A stretch of 64,000 bases of DNA, from contig NZ_JACHXK010000002.1 in NCBI RefSeq assembly GCF_014192105.1, positions 493,380 to 557,379 of the forward strand, written 5' to 3'. The translations under genes were made by a program, and so were the position numbers. Origin of the DNA: Paenibacillus phyllosphaerae. Lineage in GTDB: Bacteria; Bacillota; Bacilli; Paenibacillales; Paenibacillaceae. Positions 49,293-58,243 of this stretch are shown piece after piece (position 1 is the first letter of the stretch; each line of letters starts with the position of its first letter). The notes below the pieces were generated by a model. That model saw nothing but the letters and a program-made list of their open reading frames with translations. It had not been told where the DNA came from and made no database searches.

Positions 49293-50096
49293 ATGGCAGA
49301 GAAGATTAAAGTGGCAGTTGCGGGGGCGCGCGGCCGTATGGGCCGTGAAGTAGTCAAAATGGTTCTTCAAGACGAACAACTTGAGTTGGTTGCAGCCGTC
49401 TCGCCCTCGGCTGGGCCTGTAGATGCGGGCATACTGGCCGGAACTTCGGCTTGCGGCGTGTTGATCTCGCCAGATCTCGAAACCGCGCTCGCAGCGGTCG
49501 AAGCCGATGTGTTGGTCGACTTCTCGATCCCTCAAGTAGGGTACGAGAATACCGTTACGGCGATCACGCACGGCGTTCGTCCAGTTATCGGGACAACCGG
49601 CATTACACAAGATCAAATGAAAGAGTTGGACAAGCTTTGCCAGGAACGCGGAATCGGCGCGTTGATTGCTCCGAACTTCTCCATTGGCGCGATTCTGATG
49701 ATGCAGTTCGCGGCGCAGGCCTCTAAGTATTTCCCTCATCTGGAAATCATCGAGTACCATGGCGACCAGAAGCTTGATGCGCCGTCCGGCACTTCGATCA
49801 AGACAGCCGAGCTGATCTCGGAGATTCGCCCTGAGCTCCGTCAAGGGAATCCGAACGAGGAAGAGATTATCGATGGCTCGCGCGGCGGCTATTACAACGG
49901 ATTCCGTATACATAGCGTGCGTCTTCCGGGCGTATTCGCTCAACAGGAAGTTGTTTTTGGCGCATTCGGCCAAACATTGAAAATCAGACATGACTCGTAT
50001 GACCGTGCTGGTTATATGCCAGGTGTTAATCACGCCGTGAAGAAAGTAATGACGTATACTGGACTTATTTACGGTTTTGAGCACATTATGGATTAA
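49293..50096 (+). CDS. dapB: 4-hydroxy-tetrahydrodipicolinate reductase
   Basis: 267 residues. Second committed step of lysine and diaminopimelate synthesis, also a source of dipicolinate for spores. NAD(P) motif [12 protein letters not shown] at residues 9-20, [38 protein letters not shown] with the catalytic His/Lys region. First of the dapB-mgsA-bshB1-bshA-cca-birA block, in the B. subtilis order. Confidence 0.96.
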   Translation: MAEKIKVAVAGARGRMGREVVKMVLQDEQLELVAAVSPSAGPVDAGILAGTSACGVLISPDLETALAAVEADVLVDFSIPQVGYENTVTAITHGVRPVIGTTGITQDQMKELDKLCQERGIGALIAPNFSIGAILMMQFAAQASKYFPHLEIIEYHGDQKLDAPSGTSIKTAELISEIRPELRQGNPNEEEIIDGSRGGYYNGFRIHSVRLPGVFAQQEVVFGAFGQTLKIRHDSYDRAGYMPGVNHAVKKVMTYTGLIYGFEHIMD

Positions 50097-50137
50097 GAGA
50101 CTTAACGAGTCGGGTATACGGGAGAGGAGAACTCAGC

Positions 50138-50548
50138 ATGAATATTGCATTTATTGCCCACGATCGCAAGAAGGAAGAAATGGTTAACTTTGTCCTTGCC
50201 TATGAGCCTGTGTTTACAGGCCATACTTTATATAGCACAGGTACGACGGGGATGCGGATTATGGAGCAGACGAGTCTGACGATTAACCGCTTCATGTCCG
50301 GTCCGCTGGGAGGCGATCAGCAGATCGGAGCCCTTGTAGCGACGAATGAAATGGATCTCATTATTTTCTTGCGCGACCCGCTGATGGCACAGCCGCACGA
50401 GCCGGATATTATCGCGCTGCTTCGTCTCTGCGATGTGCAAGGTATTCCGGTAGCGACGAATGTGGCAACCGCCGAACTGCTTGTTAAGGCACTTGAACGT
50501 GGCGATTTTGCTTGGCGCGAACTGGTTCACAAATATAAGCCGGAGTGA
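50138..50548 (+). CDS. mgsA: Methylglyoxal synthase
   Basis: 136 residues. Makes methylglyoxal from dihydroxyacetone phosphate, relieving phosphate limitation in glycolysis. [35 protein letters not shown] (catalytic Asp) and [12 protein letters not shown] are characteristic. GGAGAGGAG precedes the ATG. Its neighbours make bacillithiol, which detoxifies methylglyoxal, a sensible pairing. Confidence 0.95.
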   Translation: MNIAFIAHDRKKEEMVNFVLAYEPVFTGHTLYSTGTTGMRIMEQTSLTINRFMSGPLGGDQQIGALVATNEMDLIIFLRDPLMAQPHEPDIIALLRLCDVQGIPVATNVATAELLVKALERGDFAWRELVHKYKPE

Positions 50549-50553
50549 GCGAA

Positions 50554-51252
50554 ATGACACAATCCGTTGATATTTTGGCGTTCGGCGCACATCCTGACGA
50601 TGTAGAGATCGGGATGGGCGGCGCGATTGCCCGGCATGTACATGCCGGCATGAAGGTCGCGATATGCGATCTTACAGAAGCGGAGATGTCCTCCAATGGC
50701 ACCGTGGAATCGAGGCGGCTAGAAGCTGCCGAAGCTTCCGCGGTGCTTGGTTTATCGGCACGTTCTTGTTTGGGCTTGCCGGATCGGGGACTCACCGGAT
50801 CAGCTGATCAGATCGAAGCGATCGTCCGGGAAATCCGGCGACTGCGGTCGCGAATCGTGTTCGCGCCGTATTGGAATGACCGCCATCCGGATCACAATGC
50901 ATGCAGTGCAATGGTCGAAGAAGCGGTTTTCAATGCGAAGCTTCGCAAATACATACCTGAGCTTCCACCCGTTACGGTGGAACAGCTTATTTTTTATTAT
51001 ATTAATGACAGCGAGAACATTACGTTAATCATGGATGTGAGTGCGCAGTATGAGCAGAAGCTGGCTTCTCTGCGCGCATACCGGTCTCAGTTCAATCCGT
51101 CTAGCCTGACATCGGATCATGTGCAAACTCCGCTTACAGACCGCTACATTGAGCGCGTTGAAGCGCGGGACATGCTGTTAGGCCAGACACGCGGCTGGGG
51201 GCATGCGGAAGGATTCACGACGAAGCGACCGCATGCGGTTACGATGTTTTAA
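50554..51252 (+). CDS. bshB1: Bacillithiol biosynthesis deacetylase BshB1
   Basis: 232 residues, LmbE-like zinc hydrolase. Removes the acetyl group of GlcNAc-malate to give GlcN-malate. Zinc ligands H-P-D-D in GAHPDDVEIGMGG and the later HPDHNACSAMVEE. ATG 50554 follows GGAGTGAG; a GTG at 50545 is in frame but lies in that site. Overlaps nothing; 5 bases after mgsA. Confidence 0.94.
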   Translation: MTQSVDILAFGAHPDDVEIGMGGAIARHVHAGMKVAICDLTEAEMSSNGTVESRRLEAAEASAVLGLSARSCLGLPDRGLTGSADQIEAIVREIRRLRSRIVFAPYWNDRHPDHNACSAMVEEAVFNAKLRKYIPELPPVTVEQLIFYYINDSENITLIMDVSAQYEQKLASLRAYRSQFNPSSLTSDHVQTPLTDRYIERVEARDMLLGQTRGWGHAEGFTTKRPHAVTMF

Positions 51253-51315
51253 CGACAGATTTCCTCATTCCAAGCATATAGTTGTCAATAACAAGCGCAT
51301 CAGGAGGTGTAGACC

Positions 51316-52479
51316 GTGACGAGACCCTTAAAAATCGGCATTACCTGTTATCCCACGTTAGGCGGTTCTGGCGTCGTTGCAACAGAGCTTGGCAAGCTGT
51401 TGGCGGAAAAAGGGCATGAGATTCATTTTATTACGCACAGCATTCCATTTCGGCTCGGACAATTCAAAAAAAATATTTTCTTCCATGAAGTAGAAGTAAA
51501 TGATTATTACGTATTCCGGTATCCTCCTTATGATTTGTCATTGGCAAGCAAGATGGCTCAAGTGGCCAAAATGCAAAATCTCGACCTGTTGCATGTCCAT
51601 TACGCGGTTCCGCACGCGGTTTGTGCGTTCCTGGCCAAGCAGATGGCGGGTTACGACTTGCGTACGGTAACCACCTTGCACGGAACGGATATTACGGTAC
51701 TCGCCCAGGATGAATCGCTCAAGGATCTGATCCGGCTGGCGATCAATTCCAGCGATGCCGTGACGGCCGTGTCGAACGATCTGATTAAGGAAACGCGCGA
51801 ATTGCTCGATATCGACAAGAACATCGATCTAACCTATAACTTTGTCGACAAGCGGATCTATTACCCGCGCAGCTGCGCTTCGCTCCGCAGCGACTTTGTG
51901 TCGGATAACGAGAAGATATTAATGCATATCTCCAATTTCCGGCCGGTCAAACGAGTCAGCGACGTCGTCGATGTGTTCGCGAAAGTCCATGAGCAGGTGC
52001 CGAGCAAGTTATTGTTGGTCGGGGAAGGCCCGGATCTTCCTAAGATTCAACAGAAGATCCGTACGATGGGCCTCGAGGATCGCGTGCATTTCTTAGGCAA
52101 GCAAGATGATGTGGCGCATGTCATCTCGATTGCGGACCTGATGCTGCTGCCTTCCGAGAAGGAGAGCTTCGGCTTGGTCGCGCTGGAAGCAATGGCTTGC
52201 GGCGTACCGACGATCGGTTCGATTGCCGGCGGAATTCCGGAGCTTGTGACCCATGGAGAGACGGGGTATCTGTCACCGGTAGGCGATACGGATTCGATGG
52301 CGGCAGATGCGATCCGGCTGTTGCAGAACGAGCGGATGTTCCATGAATTCAGGGAAGCTTGTCTGCACCGGGCTAGAACACGCTTCTGCAATGACCGGAT
52401 TACGGCCGAGTACGAGCAAATCTATTATCGCGTATTAGGGCTGGATGTCGAGCTTCCGGAGCCGGTTTGTACGGAGTAG
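51316..52479 (+). CDS. bshA: N-acetyl-alpha-D-glucosaminyl L-malate synthase BshA
   Basis: 387 residues, GT4 glycosyltransferase. Joins UDP-GlcNAc and malate, the first step of bacillithiol. CYPTLGGSGVVATELG near the N-terminus and the nucleotide-sugar motif EKESFGLVALEAMACGVP (E-x7-E) near residue 280 are typical. GTG start after a perfect AGGAGGTG. bshC is not in the window. Confidence 0.95.
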   Translation: MTRPLKIGITCYPTLGGSGVVATELGKLLAEKGHEIHFITHSIPFRLGQFKKNIFFHEVEVNDYYVFRYPPYDLSLASKMAQVAKMQNLDLLHVHYAVPHAVCAFLAKQMAGYDLRTVTTLHGTDITVLAQDESLKDLIRLAINSSDAVTAVSNDLIKETRELLDIDKNIDLTYNFVDKRIYYPRSCASLRSDFVSDNEKILMHISNFRPVKRVSDVVDVFAKVHEQVPSKLLLVGEGPDLPKIQQKIRTMGLEDRVHFLGKQDDVAHVISIADLMLLPSEKESFGLVALEAMACGVPTIGSIAGGIPELVTHGETGYLSPVGDTDSMAADAIRLLQNERMFHEFREACLHRARTRFCNDRITAEYEQIYYRVLGLDVELPEPVCTE

Positions 52480-52518
52480 TCAACTGATCCAAGCTTAGAA
52501 GAAGGGAGCGCGTATACG

Positions 52519-53847
52519 ATGTTAATTGAAGGCGAGATGAGACGAGCGCTCCCTGTCGTGGAGACGTTAATGTCCGGCGGCTACGAAGCCGTATTCGTCG
52601 GCGGATGCGTCCGCGATACATGGATGGGACGTAAGCTGAAGGATATCGATATCGCGACCTCGGCGACACCGGAACAAGTGATGGCGTTGTTCCCGCACCA
52701 TATTCCGACGGGACTGGCCCACGGCACGATAACCGTCATGCTAGGCGGCGTTGCCTATGAGGTGACCACCTATCGCAAAGAGTCAGCCTACGAACAATTC
52801 CGGCGTCCGTCCGAAGTCGAGTTCGTAACCGACCTGGAAGCCGATCTGCTACGTCGTGATTTCACGATCAATGCGATGGCGCTTCGGGCGGATGGAACGC
52901 TGGTCGACCCGTTCGGCGGTGCTGCGGATTTGGCGCAAGGCATCTTGCGGTGCGTCGGCGAGGCGGATGCCCGATTCCAAGAGGATGCGCTGCGAATGGT
53001 GCGCGCCGTTCGTTTCGCGGCCGAATTCCAGCTGCGTATTGCGTTAGGAACGTGGCGGGCATTGCGCCGTCATGCGCATTTGCTGACGCATGTTGCGATG
53101 GAACGCGTCGGCGCGGAAGCGGATAAAATGATGGGCGGCAGCGATCCTAAGCGAGCCGCCGTTTTGTTTGCCCGGAGCGGATTGCTCGAACACACGAAGC
53201 AAGCGTTGCCTGCTTCTGTACGCGATGCGGCGCATCGGCTTGACGCAGCAGAGTTACTTCTCTCAGGTCATTCGGATGGGACGCGTGGAACGGAGCATAC
53301 GGAGCTTCAATGGCTCTTGCTGAGCATATCGATCGGGATGCCTCCGAATGAAACCGAGAACTTGTTCGATGCGCTGCGCTTCTCGACGAAGCGTACGTCT
53401 AGTCTGGCCGCCGTGATGCGGATGTGGGAACGGATGAAGGGGATAACGGCTGACGGTCAGGCTAGCGGGACTTCAGCGGAAGCGGACATGCTGTATCGGC
53501 AATGGATCGAAGCGATATTGGAAGAAGGCATGCCGGCTGCGTCACTGTTAATTGAGGCCTTGAAGGCGATCGACCACAAGCGTGCGGTCCCTTCTAAAAC
53601 ATCTTGGCTGCCTGCGGGGCAGCTTGAACAATGGATGAAGGAGCTTCCTGTCACGAACCTCCGGGACTTGGCGGTTAAAGGTTCGGATCTGATGCGGGAA
53701 TTGCGTAAGCCTAGCGGGCCATGGCTTGGTAACCTGTTGAAGCAGCTTGTGCATGATGCTGCCTATCGTAAAGTGGAGAATAATCAAGCGGCGCTGATTA
53801 GCCGCGGGATCGATTATATGAGAGAACGGGAGAGCGAAACGCGATGA
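52519..53847 (+). CDS. cca: CCA tRNA nucleotidyltransferase
   Basis: 442 residues. Adds or repairs the CCA end of tRNAs. The NTase head has GGCVRD and DIDIAT (metal aspartates), then RRDFTINAMALR and the nucleotide-selecting helix EDALRMVRAVRFAAEF. The C-terminal half is helical and less conserved. GAAGGGAG precedes the ATG. The last four bases overlap birA. Confidence 0.95.
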   Translation: MLIEGEMRRALPVVETLMSGGYEAVFVGGCVRDTWMGRKLKDIDIATSATPEQVMALFPHHIPTGLAHGTITVMLGGVAYEVTTYRKESAYEQFRRPSEVEFVTDLEADLLRRDFTINAMALRADGTLVDPFGGAADLAQGILRCVGEADARFQEDALRMVRAVRFAAEFQLRIALGTWRALRRHAHLLTHVAMERVGAEADKMMGGSDPKRAAVLFARSGLLEHTKQALPASVRDAAHRLDAAELLLSGHSDGTRGTEHTELQWLLLSISIGMPPNETENLFDALRFSTKRTSSLAAVMRMWERMKGITADGQASGTSAEADMLYRQWIEAILEEGMPAASLLIEALKAIDHKRAVPSKTSWLPAGQLEQWMKELPVTNLRDLAVKGSDLMRELRKPSGPWLGNLLKQLVHDAAYRKVENNQAALISRGIDYMRERESETR

Positions 53848-54824
53848 GCAATCGGATACTAGAGCTGCTAAGCAGCGGCAGCGGCCAATATGTGTCCGGT
53901 GAGCTGCTTAGCAGAGAACTGGGCATTAGCCGCACGGCGATATGGAAACAGATCAAGAAGCTTGAAGTGCAGGGGTATGTCATTGAAGCTTCGCCGAGGC
54001 TCGGTTACCGGCTGGCGGGCAAACCGTCCAAGCTGACTATGCCCGAACTGATGGAGCATCTGAGGGATACTTCGATCGTAAGCAGCATCAAATTATTCGA
54101 ATCGGTCGATTCCACGCAAAACATTGCGCATCGGTTGGCGGAAGAAGGCGCACCTTCGGGAACGCTCGTTATTGCGGAACAGCAGACAAGCGGCCGCGGC
54201 CGCATGGGCAGGCAATGGGTATCGCCTTCAGGTAAAGGCATTTACATGAGCATGGTGCTGCGTCCGGACCTGCCGCTTCAATTCGCCCCGCAGCTCACGT
54301 TGTTGACAGCGGTTGCACTTTGCCGCGCGCTTAAGGAGATCGCGCCGCTGCCCATCGGCATCAAATGGCCGAATGACCTGCTCATTGAGGGGAAGAAGAT
54401 CAGCGGGATACTGCTGGAATCCGCGGCGGAGGATGAACGGTTGCGCCACGTTATCATGGGCATCGGCATCAGCGTGAATCTGACGGAGGATGATTATCCC
54501 GAAGAGCTGCTCCCGATCGCGACGTCATTGCGTATCGCCTCGGGCGGTGAACCGCTCGATCGCGCCGCTGTTATTGCCAGTTTCATGAAGCAGTTCGAAC
54601 ACCTGTACGCCGTCTATATCAGCCAAGGCTTCTCGCCGATTCAGACGTTATGGGAAGCATTGTCGGTAACGCTGCATAAACCGACCAAATTAATGACGCC
54701 TCAAGGCGTCGTAGAAGGAATTCCGGTAGCGCTGAACGACAGCGGAGCGCTCCTCGTCCGGCTGGGAGATGGCCGCGAGATGCCGATCTTCTCGGCGGAA
54801 TCGATGCGTCCCCCGCAAGGCTGA
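53844..54824 (+). CDS. birA: Bifunctional biotin-protein ligase and biotin operon repressor
   Basis: 326 residues. The N-terminal winged helix (ILELLSSGSGQYVSGELLSRELGISRTAIWKQIKKLE) makes it a class II, DNA-binding BirA. The ligase domain has the biotin loop GRGRMGRQW and KWPNDLLIEGKKISGIL, and the C-terminal SH3-like cap (RLGDGREMPIFSAE). Same position after cca as in B. subtilis. Confidence 0.95.
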   Translation: MSNRILELLSSGSGQYVSGELLSRELGISRTAIWKQIKKLEVQGYVIEASPRLGYRLAGKPSKLTMPELMEHLRDTSIVSSIKLFESVDSTQNIAHRLAEEGAPSGTLVIAEQQTSGRGRMGRQWVSPSGKGIYMSMVLRPDLPLQFAPQLTLLTAVALCRALKEIAPLPIGIKWPNDLLIEGKKISGILLESAAEDERLRHVIMGIGISVNLTEDDYPEELLPIATSLRIASGGEPLDRAAVIASFMKQFEHLYAVYISQGFSPIQTLWEALSVTLHKPTKLMTPQGVVEGIPVALNDSGALLVRLGDGREMPIFSAESMRPPQG

Positions 54825-54832
54825 GTCGTTCA

Positions 54833-54861
54833 TAGACGTTATTTTGACGTTCTGATATACT
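54833..54861 (+). promoter_or_regulatory. Promoter for panBCD
   Basis: TAGACG, 17-base spacer, TATACT. The start near 54868 gives a 245-base leader. Confidence 0.45.
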
Positions 54862-54867
54862 GAAGAC

Positions 54868-55078
54868 AGATCGAGAAGCTTCGCATCGGGGCGGTATCGC
54901 GAATGCGAACTGCACCTGGCGGCCTTGAAGCCTCGGTTGAAGTTAATACGTCAATTGCATGGCATTGCGTATTCTGCTCTGAGCCGTAGGGACCGAGACA
55001 GAAGGAAGCTTGCGTAAGCAGCGAAAGATGCTCCTTTTTGATTTGGGACCTTTTTAGCGGCGGCTAAAAGGTTTTTTT
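54868..55078 (+). promoter_or_regulatory. Structured panB leader with two terminator-like hairpins
   Basis: Hairpin one, 55002-55039, pairs AAGGAAGC with GCTCCTT (one bulged A) and runs into T5. Hairpin two, 55048-55078, pairs ACCTTTTTAGC with GCTAAAAGGT and is followed by seven T. Leaders of panB in Firmicutes can carry the pan RNA motif, a hairpin with bulged adenosines; the bulged A in hairpin one makes this worth testing. No T-box sequence is present. Confidence 0.5.
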
Positions 55079-55113
55079 GTGTTTACCCTAATCCTTGAAG
55101 GAGGACGACAACG

Positions 55114-56067
55114 ATGAAACAAGCATTGACCATTACGAAGATGAAAAAGATGAAACAAGCGGGGGAACCGATCACCATGCTCACCGCTTACGATTACCCG
55201 TCTGCGAAGCTCGCGGAGGAAGCCGGGATCGATATCATTCTGGTGGGCGATTCGCTGGGCAACGTTGTGCTTGGATACGATACAACCATTCCGGTCACAT
55301 TGGATGACATGGTCTACCATACACGCGCCACGGTTAGAGGGGCAACGAATACGTTCGTCGTCGCAGATCTTTCTTTTATGACATATCGTCTTGGTATTGA
55401 GACGACGCTGCGCAATGCCGCTCGCCTGATGCAGGAGGGGCTGGCAAGCGCCGTGAAGATGGAAGGCGGAGCCGATATTGCCGATGAGGTATCCGCGCTC
55501 GTAAGAGCAGGTATTCCGGTAATGGGCCATATTGGCTTGACGCCGCAATCCGTCCATCAGCTGGGCGGTTATAAAGTGCAGGGCAAACTTCCGAAGGAAG
55601 CTCAGCAGCTGATCGATGATGCAAAGGCGCTGGAAGCCGCCGGCGCGTTCGCGGTCGTGCTGGAGCTTGTAACGGAGCCGCTCGCAGAACGTATTACGAA
55701 GGAACTTTCCATTCCGACGATCGGAATAGGTGCAGGACGTGCTTGTGACGGCCAAGTGCTCGTCTTCCATGACCTGCTGCAATATGCTTCGCCTTACCGG
55801 GAGAAGAAGTTTGTGAAAACGTACGCCGATATCGGTTCGACGATTCGCACGGCGATTGGAAGCTACGTCTCGGAAGTTAAAGCGCGCGTATTCCCTGCGG
55901 AGCAGCACGCGTTCGGTGTTGTAGAACCGTCGGTCGAGATTTCGAATCTCTACGGCGGAGCGGGAAGCGCCGCTGCAGATCCTCAAGCGGCGCAGCAGCA
56001 GCCAGAACCGGGCAACGAACAAGTGCAGGAGAAAGAACTGCAGCATCAGGGAGGCGTCAAAGCGTGA
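55114..56067 (+). CDS. panB: 3-methyl-2-oxobutanoate hydroxymethyltransferase
   Basis: 317 residues, about 40 longer than B. subtilis PanB (277). First step of pantothenate synthesis, ketopantoate formation. MLTAYDYPSAKLAEEAGIDIILVGDSLG holds the metal site, VKMEGG and GHIGLTPQSVHQLGGYKVQG follow. After about residue 277 (VEISNLYGG) comes a low-complexity Ala/Gln/Pro/Glu tail (AAADPQAAQQQPEP) to the end, without a known domain. panC starts within its stop. Confidence 0.94.
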   Translation: MKQALTITKMKKMKQAGEPITMLTAYDYPSAKLAEEAGIDIILVGDSLGNVVLGYDTTIPVTLDDMVYHTRATVRGATNTFVVADLSFMTYRLGIETTLRNAARLMQEGLASAVKMEGGADIADEVSALVRAGIPVMGHIGLTPQSVHQLGGYKVQGKLPKEAQQLIDDAKALEAAGAFAVVLELVTEPLAERITKELSIPTIGIGAGRACDGQVLVFHDLLQYASPYREKKFVKTYADIGSTIRTAIGSYVSEVKARVFPAEQHAFGVVEPSVEISNLYGGAGSAAADPQAAQQQPEPGNEQVQEKELQHQGGVKA

Positions 56068-56957
56068 TCGTCGCAACGACAATAGCAGAATTGAAACAAG
56101 CGCTGAAGGAGTGGAGGGAGTCCGCTCCTTCCACGGCGCGGGTCGGATTTGTTCCTACGATGGGTTTTTTACACGAAGGGCATGCCAGCCTGATGCGCAG
56201 ATCGAAGGCCGAATGCGAGTATTCGGTCTTATCCATCTTCGTCAATCCGCTGCAATTCGGACCGAATGAAGATTTTGACCGCTATCCGCGTGATGCGGAG
56301 CGTGATTTGGCCCTAGCTGAGGCCAATGGCATCGACCTGGTCTTCATGCCTTCGGTTGCCGAGATGTATCCGAAGAAGCCGGTCACGAAGATCTTGATTA
56401 GCGAGGTGACGGAGCGTCTGTGCGGCGCTTCCCGTCCCGGGCATTTCGACGGCGTCGGCATCGTCGTCAGCAAGCTGTTCCACCTTGTGCAGCCCGATCG
56501 CGCCTATTTCGGCATGAAAGACGCGCAGCAGGTGGCCGTCATCGAGCGGATGACCGAAGATCTGAACATCCCGGTGGAGATCGTTCCTTGCGAGACCGTA
56601 CGGGAAGCTGACGGGCTTGCGCTCAGTTCGAGGAATGTTTATTTAAGCCAAGAGGAGCGGGCGCAAGCCGTTATTCTATCGCAGACGCTTAAGGCGGCGG
56701 AAACCTGGGTGAAAACTCCGGGCATGACGAAACGCGCGCTATCGGATAAAATAGAATCGTCGATCGGACAGGCGTCGCTTGCGGAGATTGACTATGCCGA
56801 AATATTGACGTATCCCGATCTGGAAGAACCGGATGCAGCGGCAGACCTTTCCGATTATGAAGGAAAGCTTATCATCGCACTCGCTGTCAAATTCGGCCGT
56901 ACGCGGCTGATCGATAATCGTTTATTGGAACTCCGTGGAGGTGGCATACATGTATAG
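56064..56957 (+). CDS. panC: Pantothenate synthetase
   Basis: 297 residues. Joins pantoate and beta-alanine with [21 protein letters not shown] contains the ATP-site HxGH motif, [15 protein letters not shown] the pantoate site, and [15 protein letters not shown] and [12 protein letters not shown] the rest of the active site. GTG start overlaps panB stop; GGGAGGCG is upstream. The end overlaps panD by 8 bases. Confidence 0.95.
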   Translation: MIVATTIAELKQALKEWRESAPSTARVGFVPTMGFLHEGHASLMRRSKAECEYSVLSIFVNPLQFGPNEDFDRYPRDAERDLALAEANGIDLVFMPSVAEMYPKKPVTKILISEVTERLCGASRPGHFDGVGIVVSKLFHLVQPDRAYFGMKDAQQVAVIERMTEDLNIPVEIVPCETVREADGLALSSRNVYLSQEERAQAVILSQTLKAAETWVKTPGMTKRALSDKIESSIGQASLAEIDYAEILTYPDLEEPDAAADLSDYEGKLIIALAVKFGRTRLIDNRLLELRGGGIHV

Positions 56958-57333
56958 AACGATGATGAAATCCAAAATTCACCGGGCAACCGTAACCGAA
57001 GCGAATTTGAATTATGTCGGCAGCATTACCATCGATGAGGATTTAATGGATCTTGCGGATATTTGGGCCAATGAAAAGGTTCAAATCGTCAACAATAATA
57101 ATGGCGCTCGACTAGAAACTTATGTCATAACAGGTCCGCGCGGATCGGGCGTAATCTGTCTGAACGGCGCAGCAGCCCGGCTGGTGCAACCAGGCGATAA
57201 CGTCATCATTATTTCGTACGGCATGATGACCGAAGAGGAGGCGCGCAGCTATAAGCCGAAAGTGGTTCTGATGGATGCGGGCAACAAGCCGATCGAGACG
57301 CAATACGAAGAGGTTCATGCGACGATCGTCTAA
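56950..57333 (+). CDS. panD: Aspartate 1-decarboxylase proenzyme
   Basis: 127 residues. Makes beta-alanine from aspartate with a self-made pyruvoyl group; the cleavage site is Gly24-Ser25 in [24 protein letters not shown] and [19 protein letters not shown] are canonical. ATG 56950 follows GTGGAGGTG; GTG 56935 in frame is part of that site. Confidence 0.96.
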   Translation: MYRTMMKSKIHRATVTEANLNYVGSITIDEDLMDLADIWANEKVQIVNNNNGARLETYVITGPRGSGVICLNGAAARLVQPGDNVIIISYGMMTEEEARSYKPKVVLMDAGNKPIETQYEEVHATIV

Positions 57334-57468
57334 TGCTTAAGCCTGAGCCGCATGCATTTGGCGCTTTTGTATAACAGCTGCCATGTAGTATGAAAAGCTC
57401 CCCCCACGCAAAGAATGAGCATAACATTTCATCCTAAAACAAAGCGTGAAAAGGTGGGGATGCAGGCG

Positions 57469-58215
57469 ATGTTCCAGCATGTATTCGCAACGATGCACGA
57501 ATTGCTTGACGACATCATGAGTCATTATGGCCAAGCTGGCGTAGAACAAAAGAAGCAATACTTCGAACAGTTATCCATGTTAAAATCAATGAGTGATACC
57601 TTCATTGAGGAATGGCTGACGTTCGAAGAGAAGTTAGCGGAATTCCGTGACACTCATCGTGATCCGGTGCAGAAGATGGAACTGCCTCTAACTGATCATG
57701 AGCACGAGCATAACCCGATGCAGCCGGCAGTCGCCGCGCAGAAGCTGAATCTCGCGGCAGCTCCGCTTGCCGCTGCCAAGGCAACGCCGAACTGCACAGG
57801 GGAAACGGCACAGCAGCAAGAAGCGCAGTCGATTGCTAAAGGCCAAGGATACTTCAAGCTCTTCATGTTCAAAGATGCAGCCCTTCATTTTGAACAAGCT
57901 GTTGCGGCAGCGCCCGAAGATAATAGGGCACGGTTGTTTTTGGCCATGACGTATATGCATTTGCAGGATTGGCCCGAAGCCCAGCGTCATTTTCAGCTGC
58001 TCGTCGAATTGACCGATCATCCGAAGTGGCGCGCGCTCGGTTATAACGCGCTTGGCTGTATTCAAGCGATACGCATGAACCTAGAGCAGGCTGAGCGTTA
58101 TTTCCTCAAGGCACACGAGACGGATCCGGGATTCACCGATCCGTTGTCCAACTTGAAATCATGTCAGGACCACAAAGGGCACTTATCCTTATATTTCGGA
58201 AGCGGGCAGCTCTAG
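57469..58215 (+). CDS. Tetratricopeptide repeat protein upstream of dinG
   Basis: 248 residues from ATG 57469, which is 11 bases after AAGGTGG; earlier in-frame ATGs at 57415 and 57460 lack a well-spaced site. Residues 1-60 are helical and acidic. A low-complexity Ala-rich linker (about 85-115) follows, then about three TPR motifs (AIAKGQGYFKLFMFKDAALHFEQAVAAAP, ARLFLAMTYMHLQDWPEAQRHFQLLVEL, GYNALGCIQAIRMNLEQAERYF). No equivalent lies between panD and dinG in B. subtilis. Function unknown. Confidence 0.72.
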   Translation: MFQHVFATMHELLDDIMSHYGQAGVEQKKQYFEQLSMLKSMSDTFIEEWLTFEEKLAEFRDTHRDPVQKMELPLTDHEHEHNPMQPAVAAQKLNLAAAPLAAAKATPNCTGETAQQQEAQSIAKGQGYFKLFMFKDAALHFEQAVAAAPEDNRARLFLAMTYMHLQDWPEAQRHFQLLVELTDHPKWRALGYNALGCIQAIRMNLEQAERYFLKAHETDPGFTDPLSNLKSCQDHKGHLSLYFGSGQL

Positions 58216-58243
58216 TCTTGGGAGAGGACCAGGAAACGATAAC

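Noticed and set aside
54868-55078. T-box leader upstream of panB
   Set aside because: The conserved AGGGTGGNACCGCG element is absent; the nearest stretch (GTAGGGACCGAGAC) does not fit.
55054-56082. Open frame of about 340 codons opposite panB
   Set aside because: Runs through the panB terminator region and lacks a ribosome site.
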